Below are positions 56,923 to 64,000 of a DNA stretch of 64,000 nt, one piece after another. The position numbers and the translations under genes were made by a program. Position 1 is the stretch's first letter; the number at the start of each line of letters is the position of its first letter. Under the pieces are notes generated by a model. The model was not told the DNA's origin, made no database searches, and was given only the letters and a program-made list of their open reading frames with translations. Location of the stretch: NCBI GenBank assembly GCA_002633025.1, contig NMRB01001964.1, forward strand, positions 42,604 to 106,603, written 5' to 3'. This DNA comes from Notospermus geniculatus (lineage: Eukaryota; Nemertea; Pilidiophora; Heteronemertea; Lineidae).

Positions 56923-58901
56923 GTAAGTGACTTTGATTTTCGAGACAGAAATCCCTTTCAAAGAGAAACATTGTGCACTTTCTTGTGCTTGCCTGTCTGG
57001 TATATTGTGTCATGTTGTCTGGATTCACCTACTCCATTAAATACATACCAGTACGTGTATACAGATGCGTACAATGAGTGTTACCACAACCACCATCCTT
57101 TGGTGGAAAATTTGTCCCCGTGGCGCATTGAAGCTTTCACCAATTTGCTTTCAGTTACAGAACAGCAAATACATGTAACTTGCATTTTTTCCTGACCTAT
57201 GGATCTAAGCTCTTTTCTTTCCAACCTCTATAACTTGGAACCATCTACAACGTTTTGCATGACAGATTCTGTTGCCATCCTCGATATAGCTTGACCTATT
57301 GTCATTTCCTTCAAAGATCCATCATTTTTGATAGCACTCCCTGTTATTTTGAGATGAAAACCTGGCGCTTTGTCCCTTCCAAATTCTTTTGAAAAAAAAT
57401 TGCACAACTCTCTTTGTTATTCATTAGTGATGTAATGGTTTCTGTGTGAAAAGTTTCTTTTGTGTTTTATTTGGCTGGTGATCATTCTTTGGCTCTGAAA
57501 GTTGCATAACTGCTGAATTCTTTTGTATGGCATTGAATATTTTTGTGATCCGATTTTTTAGAGCAGAAAGTCGGAACTTCTTTGGCATTTTTGACAATAG
57601 ACAGTTGCCGGGGCCAGGGTTCATCATGTTTCTATCTAAATTTGTTCCATTACAAAAATTTCTTGAATAGCAGCTGCTTTATGGGTGTTTAGTGTGATTA
57701 GACGTGCTATTTTTTGTGTGAAATTATTTCTGCGCTAAGGTTAAAAGTTGAGTATGGTTAGTGAATGAAGACGTGGCTCCATCCTTCATCAAATTCATAT
57801 AAAATTTTGGAGACCCCTTCAACCCAGTCTTGAATGTCTGTACCCTGTGGACACAAAATACAATATACCTCTCTCGCCCTTATCTATCGCAAAGTCTGGG
57901 CTATAATTTACAATTCCTTTCAGTCCTTCCTTTGAGTTGTCTTCAAAATGGGACAAAATTTGATCCTAAGATCCCTTTGAAAAAAATCTTCCCAGGTGAA
58001 AATAATGCAGCTTTGTGGTAATTTCAATTCATTCAAAACTTGCGGGGTAGCGGGAGCACCACGTGAAAAGGACTGCACACTTCCTGCACATGGCCCGCCG
58101 TGAAAAATTGACCTGAGAAAACGATGACCTCAACTCGTGACTGGCAAGCGACAAGAATCATGCATTGTCCTTGTTTCTAAAGAAATTATTCCTGTTAATT
58201 CAGGAAGGTGAATGATGGGGATTCTGTATACCGATACGGGCGAGCATCTTGATCTTAAGGAGGCGGCCTCATCCCACCCTAATCAGCAAGCCCGTCCTGA
58301 ATGCCATCACAAACTTGTACATTATTATAACGATTACCATGACAAAGTCTCTGCGTCCCTGGTTACAACAGGGCAGCAGCTGGAGCACGAGACCTGATCT
58401 CCATAACAATATGATCGCCCCAAGCCCTGGTTTTGGGGGACAATGAACGGCACTTATTGGCGCGTGGGTTGAATGCCTTGGCCTCCCTTGCACTGGGATC
58501 TGGGGTCATAAGGCCATGGAGGGCTTCCGAAATACTTGTACAGCTGCTGCTAGATTTACACAGTTCCGTGCCGATTTGGTCCCTTGGCCATGTGTGACCC
58601 TAGATTAGTCTATTCAGGTTTCATACTAATTATTGTTAATACACAGCACGTTATTGAACTTTAAAATGAAAGTCATCTGAGAGGGAAGATTTTGAAATGG
58701 AACGAGTAAATGAAAAAATGCCAATGACCTTCATATTGCAGTTTGGTTCGGACCAGTATTTGCATTTAAATGTGTGCTGGATAAAAGGAGGAACATGACA
58801 AAAATCTTCATGAACACTGTAGTCAACTTCCCCCTGGATATGCCAGAGTGGTGTGTCGATCTCCAGAGTGAAGATGATGATCTCCTCACTGGCAATGTGC
58901 T
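56923..58901. other. Probable CDC25-like intron, no exon recognised
   Basis: Short frames only. An acceptor-like TTTTTTAG at 57560 opens about 36 codons in the required phase (KAESRNFFGIFDNRQLPG), but without CDC25 resemblance and without a good donor. Confidence 0.4.
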
Positions 58902-59174
58902 TGGGCGTATTCGTATCTTCCGTGCTGACCCAGTTCATGTAGTCGCTGAACTCACCACGAGAACGGCAGTCTCGAACGCCGAGAACACAACCTGAGTCGG
59001 GCCAAGAGCATGTTCTTCTCACTCGCCACTCAGCGGAGGGTTGACAAAAACATGTTATAGGCCCAACTCGGGTTATGTTCTCGGCGTTTTAAACAGCCAT
59101 TCTCGAGTTGAGTCAACAACTAATGAACTGGGTCAGCACGAGTGTGGTCAAGAACAGGGATTCGAATACGCCCC
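58902..59174. mobile_element. MITE, GGGCGTATTCG ends
   Basis: Left TGGGCGTATTCG then GTGCTGACCCAGTTCAT; right ATGAACTGGGTCAGCAC then CGAATACGCCC. Inner CGAGAACGGC and CGCCGAGAACA words face TGTTCTCGGCG on the other arm. Confidence 0.85.
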
Positions 59175-60445
59175 TTATGTCTGAGAGCTGCGTAACCCAT
59201 GTCGAGGATGCAACACGCACAGATGAGGTACGCATGGGTTTTACCTCGCAGTGATGTTCTCACTGAAATTTGCAATGCTTTAAAATGGACTGAACATACT
59301 ACTAGCTTCCATCTCTCGGTTTTCTTTCGCAGCTGCACCAACTCAAATTTCTACCATATTCGGCAACTTTCACTCAGTTGTTTTAACTTCTGATTCTCGC
59401 CACACTCCGCCCATTCATCCAGTGTATTTATAAAATATTCCCCAAGTGAAAAAGGCCATCCTATGAACAATTGAACTGCCTCCAGCAATTGCATTAAAGA
59501 TTACTCAGCATCTCAAAATTTCATGCTGCCACTCTTCCGTCAAATTTTGCTCATGGTGCAATGGATGGGATTCAACTTTTGGTGACCTGGACTTCACCAT
59601 CTTATCACCACACCCAGATTTTCGGCAATCACACATTGACTGCTGTACATGAAAATGCATTGCTTCCACAGTCTCCTTGAGTTGAACTGGTTTACCGTGT
59701 TGGAATACAGGCATACTTTCATGTACATTTTGTACCCGGTATGTACAATCATGGTCAACTTAACATGACACCGCGGTTCTTGCACCACATGTTCAAGGAC
59801 CACGAGGTGGAACAGATGGGACTGCTCTAGGTGGGTGTTGTCTGCACTAATTACCCCTCATGGCTGAAACCCCAAGGTTTCATGTTAGCCTACTGTCCCT
59901 CATTCTGACATTCGTAGCTCCTACAAAAATGTGGGGGTTGATTCTGAAGAAATATGAAATTCCCATCCTGCTTTGAGTGTGAATTTCTGAGTTCACCGAA
60001 CCTTGACAAACCTGGATTTGGTTCATGTGAACCAGAAGTGTTACCATTGATAGCCTAGACACAAATGTGTGATAAACCATTGTTTGAATACATCTTGGAG
60101 GAATTTGACTATAATTCCTCCAAGAATACAAGGACAGCGTTGACAGTGTTATCCAACAGAAGTGGCTGCTGAACCAAAATGGCTGAGGTGAGGAATAGGA
60201 CATTTCACACCACCCAAAAATAGCCCCAGTTCCTATGCAGGAAGAAATTGTTGAAAATTGAAGTGAAATCTTGCCTTGTCCTGATTCAGACTATCAGAGT
60301 ACGGCAAAATTAGGCTGCGTACTCATGAAATAAATGTTGCTATGCGCAGGATCGCCGTAGCCCCTGAACCCACGCTAAGCAAGTACACAACACTACGGAG
60401 TACGCCCTTCCATACGTAACACTATGCCAGCTTCAAAGCATTTTT

Positions 60446-61088
60446 AGCTCACCTGTGGTGAGCTTATACAATGGTTGTGTGTCCGTCGTCCGTCGTCGTC
60501 TGTCGTCGTCCGTCGTCGTTGTCCGTTAGCAGGGCACGTTTCGTAACCGCTGGAGCTATTGATCTAAAACTTGGTACATATACACCTCTAGGTCAGATGA
60601 CCTACCACACTAAGTTTCGGTCCGATTCGATTCTTGGCTTGGCCACCAGGTGGCTAAAACCGAAAACACAAAAAGAAAAAAGTGCAATAACTCCTGAACT
60701 AATGACAGGATCATCTCCAAATTTTTATCATAGGTGTATCTAATGAGGATACATAACATATATAACGGGTTTTTGATTTGACCTACTTTTCAAGGTCACA
60801 GAGGTCAAAGTTCAAAATTTTGCCTTTTGGTGGCACGTTTCGCAAGTGCTTGGGCTATTGACCTGAAACTTGGTACGTATACACCCCTATGCCAGATGAC
60901 CTATGACACCACGTTTCGGTCCGATTCGATTCTTGGCTTGGCCACTATCGACTTTGGCATATGTCAAAAATTCTCAAGCTAGAATGTTTTGACCTTGAAA
61001 TTTTGACCGTAATCATGGCCCTGGAACTCACGGCCTGGAGCATTTCGATTTTACATTTGTTCTTCTGGTACGTTGACACAGGTGAGCA
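60446..61088. mobile_element. Repeat element with AGCTCACCTG / CAGGTGAGC ends
   Basis: Starts AGCTCACCTGTGGTGAGCTT, then a GTCCGTCGTCCGTCGTC run (60480-60525). CTTGGTACATATACACCTCT and GGTCCGATTCGATTCTTGGC occur twice, about 300 bp apart, so it contains an internal duplication. It ends ACACAGGTGAGC. No protein. Elements with these ends and a TCCGTCGTCCGTC run are widespread in marine invertebrates. Confidence 0.8.
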
Positions 61089-61124
61089 CATGGTCCATGG
61101 ACCATTTCATTTGTTGGACTGTCG

Positions 61125-61410
61125 CAGGGTAGCGTACTGTAGCGTATGCATGGCGTAAAGTAGCGTAGTGTTGCGTAGACTTGCGTAAAAACTGCGTTCA
61201 CCGTACTTTCTGCGTCCAGTGCTCTACGCTGAAAGTATGCGAAAAAATAACATGTTTAATTTTTTGCGTCCATCTCGTGTACCCCTTTGTGTCCCTCGGC
61301 ATATTGCCACCTAGGCCAGCCTAGGCACAGCGTAGGGCAGCGTAAGCTCAGCGTAGTCGGTACGCCGCACTACGCAACTCTATGTACCGGTAGGCCCGGT
61401 GTGAAAGGGC
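61125..61410. mobile_element. GCGTAG-rich non-autonomous element
   Basis: Many AGCGTA/GCGTAG words left and right of a TGCGAAAAAATAACATG centre, some inverted (CTACGCTG). The right edge GGCCCGGTGTGAAAGGG looks terminal; the matching left end is not clear. Confidence 0.55.
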
Positions 61411-63251
61411 TTAGGTTTACCTTTAGCTATTTTGTTTGCAGGGCAGAATACAAAAGTTTAAAGTGCATGGACCTTAGGCTTCTAGAATATGGGCCACAGT
61501 GTATTTTTAAGTTGCCGGAACTACTGTGACAGGAAGAGTTGGTCTCCCGAAACAAAACTCCTCATTGCCTCCTCCTTGCATTCCCACCCGGCTACATTCC
61601 TCAGTGGCGGCCATCTTGATTTGACCTGAATCTAACCTAAGTTTCACCTCGTGTCCGAACCCCTCTCGCCTAAATTTGTCAAGAGCCAGGTGACAGAGCC
61701 TAATAATAGTTGACCATCGAACCTTTTGAGATAATTTTAGCCTGAATATAGATACCCAAGGCAGAATAATAACCAAATAAAATCCCTTTCGACCCTCTCA
61801 TCATGATATTCATAAATTTAGGTGGTTATGAAAAGGGTCATTTCGTCGTGTATGGCATCATTCTCGTTCCAACTTGGGTCCTTCTTCAGGGTTTGACCTT
61901 CGCTTCACCCTCTGTTCCCCTGTGGTCCTGGTCGTATTGAAGCATGCCCCCAGTGGGAAGGGTCCAGTCTCGTTAGCCATTCTCAATATTGAGCAGGAAA
62001 TCCTGGCAATGTGCCCTTATCACATTGAAAGAAGGGTGGCCAGGAAATCCTTTTGCCACCCTTCATTCAACGTGATAAGGGTTTCATTTTGTTTTTATTT
62101 TTTAAGGGGTGTTAAGTTCCACCCTTTGGCCCTATCTTGTTGAGGCAGCTGATTCATTACTTTCTTTTGAATCCTATCACATGGGTAGTGCTGGTCCATC
62201 CAAAAGAATTGAAAGGACCATTGTTTTGAGTAGCAATCCTATACTCTGGAGAAATTGCCCTCTTCAGACCATACATCAGCAAGTCCATACATACTTTTAC
62301 AGTTAAGAAATTTTGAAGTTAGACAAAATGAAGGCCACTTGTGCTGAAAATTCCAACTTGTATGTAGATGGAGTCTGCAGTTCTATGTCAGTTCCCTCCT
62401 GAAGATCCTTGGAAAAAAACTTGTAGTCGATTTTCTGTCTTGTTCAGTTGCTCACGTTCACCTTTCAACTCTTGCAGTCTGCATGTCGGTATTATTTCCA
62501 GACCAGTGCCGTCAGAGTTTGGTGGGTGTGTGTGAGTTTGAATACAGACTATTCATTGCTTTCTGCATCACTTATGTACTATGTACTCTAAGAATAAAAC
62601 CCCACACAATAGGCATGATAGGTCCTGATATCTCTTGTTTGGATTGGCCAACCAGTTGCCCTGTCAACAGACCAAGCACTATATACATTGGTAACAATTC
62701 ATTGAAAACTTGCTCCCCTTGTTTGAGTGGTGACAACATTTTACATGTTTAGTGCAATAGTGTTGCCATCAGCAATGGCTTCCAGTTCAACTTCACATTG
62801 TCTTCAACTTCAAGGTTGTTGTAGTTTTATGTCAACTTCAACAAAAAGATGTGTCTTCAAATTCCTTTTGAACACATGATCTGTGCAGAGCTTTCTCATA
62901 TTTTCTGCTAGGTCATTACATAAGCCTGGGCCCAACCATCTAAACAGCAGTGTCTCCGTTTGGATTTGTCTGTCCTTAAATTTTAATATGCCCGCTTCTA
63001 ATGAAAAAAGGGGCTTGTTCCAATTTCAATATGATGGCCGCCAGAGCTGCCATCTTGATATTGGTTTCCATCAATTTCAGGTAGAACTCGTCGTTGATGT
63101 GCTTTGTTCTCGCCATGTTGAAGGACAGTGACTGCATGACAGCAGTTAGTCGGGCAATGGTGAAATGTACCCCACAGGGAAAGCCTGGATCCTCCCACTG
63201 ATACAACACATCGAGTTGAATTAAGGAGCAGTGTGGTTTATGCCTTTGGGT
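61411..63251. other. No recognised gene
   Basis: Includes a hairpin GTGCCCTTATCACATTGAA / TTCAACGTGATAAGGG at 62010-62080. Short frames only. Confidence 0.5.
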
Positions 63252-63676
63252 GGGTCCGTAAGAAGACCGGAATACACCGAAATACGCCGGAATACACCAA
63301 AATATCGCCGAAAACAGGGTTAAAAGGCTTCTTTTCAGTATTATTATTAGTGAGGCTTGATGTATCATATCACTCCAATGCAGAAATGTACAATATCAGT
63401 CTCAATTCTAACAGAAACGTCGCCCGATGGGTGTTTTCGGCGATCGACCGCCGCCATATTGGATAACCTCAAACATGCATCCAAGATGGCGACCGCTGGC
63501 CGCCCGCCGAAAACACCTGATGCGATGTTTCTGATTTTGAGGCTGATCTTGCCCGTATCTGCCTCGTATCCATTAGCTACAGCATAAGAGTGAAAATAAA
63601 CCTTTTGTATCGTATTTTCGGCAGTATTTCGGTGTATTCCGGCGGATTCCGGTGTATTCCGGTCTTTTTATGAACC
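63252..63676. mobile_element. MITE with long inverted ends and 10-bp target duplication (Mutator-like)
   Basis: Left arm GAAGACCGGAATACACCGAA onward, right arm GTGTATTCCGGTCTTTTTAT; about 60 bp pair, built from CCGGAATACACC units. Flanked by GCCTTTGGGT at 63242-63251 and 63677-63686. Long inverted ends plus a 9-10 bp duplication fit Mutator-like elements. The centre has a further inverted pair GGTGTTTTCGGCG/CGCCGAAAACACC. Confidence 0.85.
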
Positions 63677-64000
63677 GCCTTTGGGTAGCATACTGCTGTG
63701 ATGGCCATCTTGGATTCTGGCAGTGTTGCATCAAAGTGCATCATGCTCCATTGCACACACCAGACACCTCTTTTCGAAACTGGGTTAGCAATGACGAAAC
63801 ACCCCCAAATTTGACACCCTGAGCTGTGTCGCTAGGAGACCAGTACAAAGTGTCTGATTCTCATCCATTCCAACTGTAGTTAGCATCCATTTCTTAGGGT
63901 TCTGCTCTGCACTATGTGTAGTATTTGGAGCTTGGTGACACAACATTTGGTCTGTCCTACATCCATCTTTCTTTCAATGGCTTTGTCTTGTATTCAATGG

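Noticed and set aside
57560-57668. Possible next CDC25 exon (KAESRNFFGIFD)
   Set aside because: The phase fits but there is no family resemblance, no good donor and a stop soon after.

Overview
The window is nuclear DNA from an animal. It has split genes with GT-AG introns, about 40% G+C, many short inverted-repeat transposons, tRNA-derived SINE pieces and assembly gaps. The protein types and the repeat style (ACATGTA and AGGCCTA runs, an AGCTCACCTG-ended element) suggest a marine invertebrate, most likely an invertebrate deuterostome (echinoderm, hemichordate or cephalochordate). That placement is inference; no lineage marker settles it. Most open frames in the window are chance frames in introns or repeats. 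I rebuilt three genes by reading splice sites and checking codon phase at each junction.

(1) Positions 17068-35876, plus strand: an RNF38/RNF44-type RING-H2 E3 ubiquitin ligase. A conserved exon with a basic patch and a VIDLT motif (17068-17285) is followed by a long intron. A polyglutamine exon (33259-33454) comes next, then an assembly gap (33513-34045) that hides the middle of the protein, then five downstream exon pieces ending in a perfect RING-H2 domain and a stop at 35876. Inside the 16-kb intron lie two further open exons, 22654-23633 (326 codons, unrecognised protein) and 30807-30925 (39 codons). Each has its own ATG just after an in-frame stop, and each ends at a GT donor in the same codon phase as the conserved exon. 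They look like alternative first exons, so one ligase core may carry three different N-termini.

(2) Positions 49294-52863, minus strand: a complete seven-exon gene for histone stem-loop binding protein (SLBP), 387 codons plus stop, every junction in phase.

(3) Positions 54444-56922 and beyond, plus strand: the first four coding exons of a CDC25-type phosphatase. They carry the SPVTNL, TPKRR and LDSP motifs of the regulatory half. The catalytic exons are not in the window. SLBP and CDC25 stand head to head, 1.6 kb apart between start codons, with E2F-like sites near both ends of the interval. SLBP serves histone mRNA in S phase and CDC25 drives entry to mitosis.

The rest is non-coding. Positions 1-17000 hold minisatellites, a 110-bp palindrome, several MITEs, SINE pieces and a CpG-dense patch at 6.4-6.8 kb; any upstream exons of the ligase should lie here but I could not identify them. 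Positions 36000-49200 are AT-rich with scattered repeats and a second gap (45313-45637). Positions 57000-64000 hold large repeats, including an AGCTCACCTG-ended element and a MITE with long terminal repeats and a 10-bp target duplication. A duplicated block at 18805-19439 around a single N is probably an assembly error.
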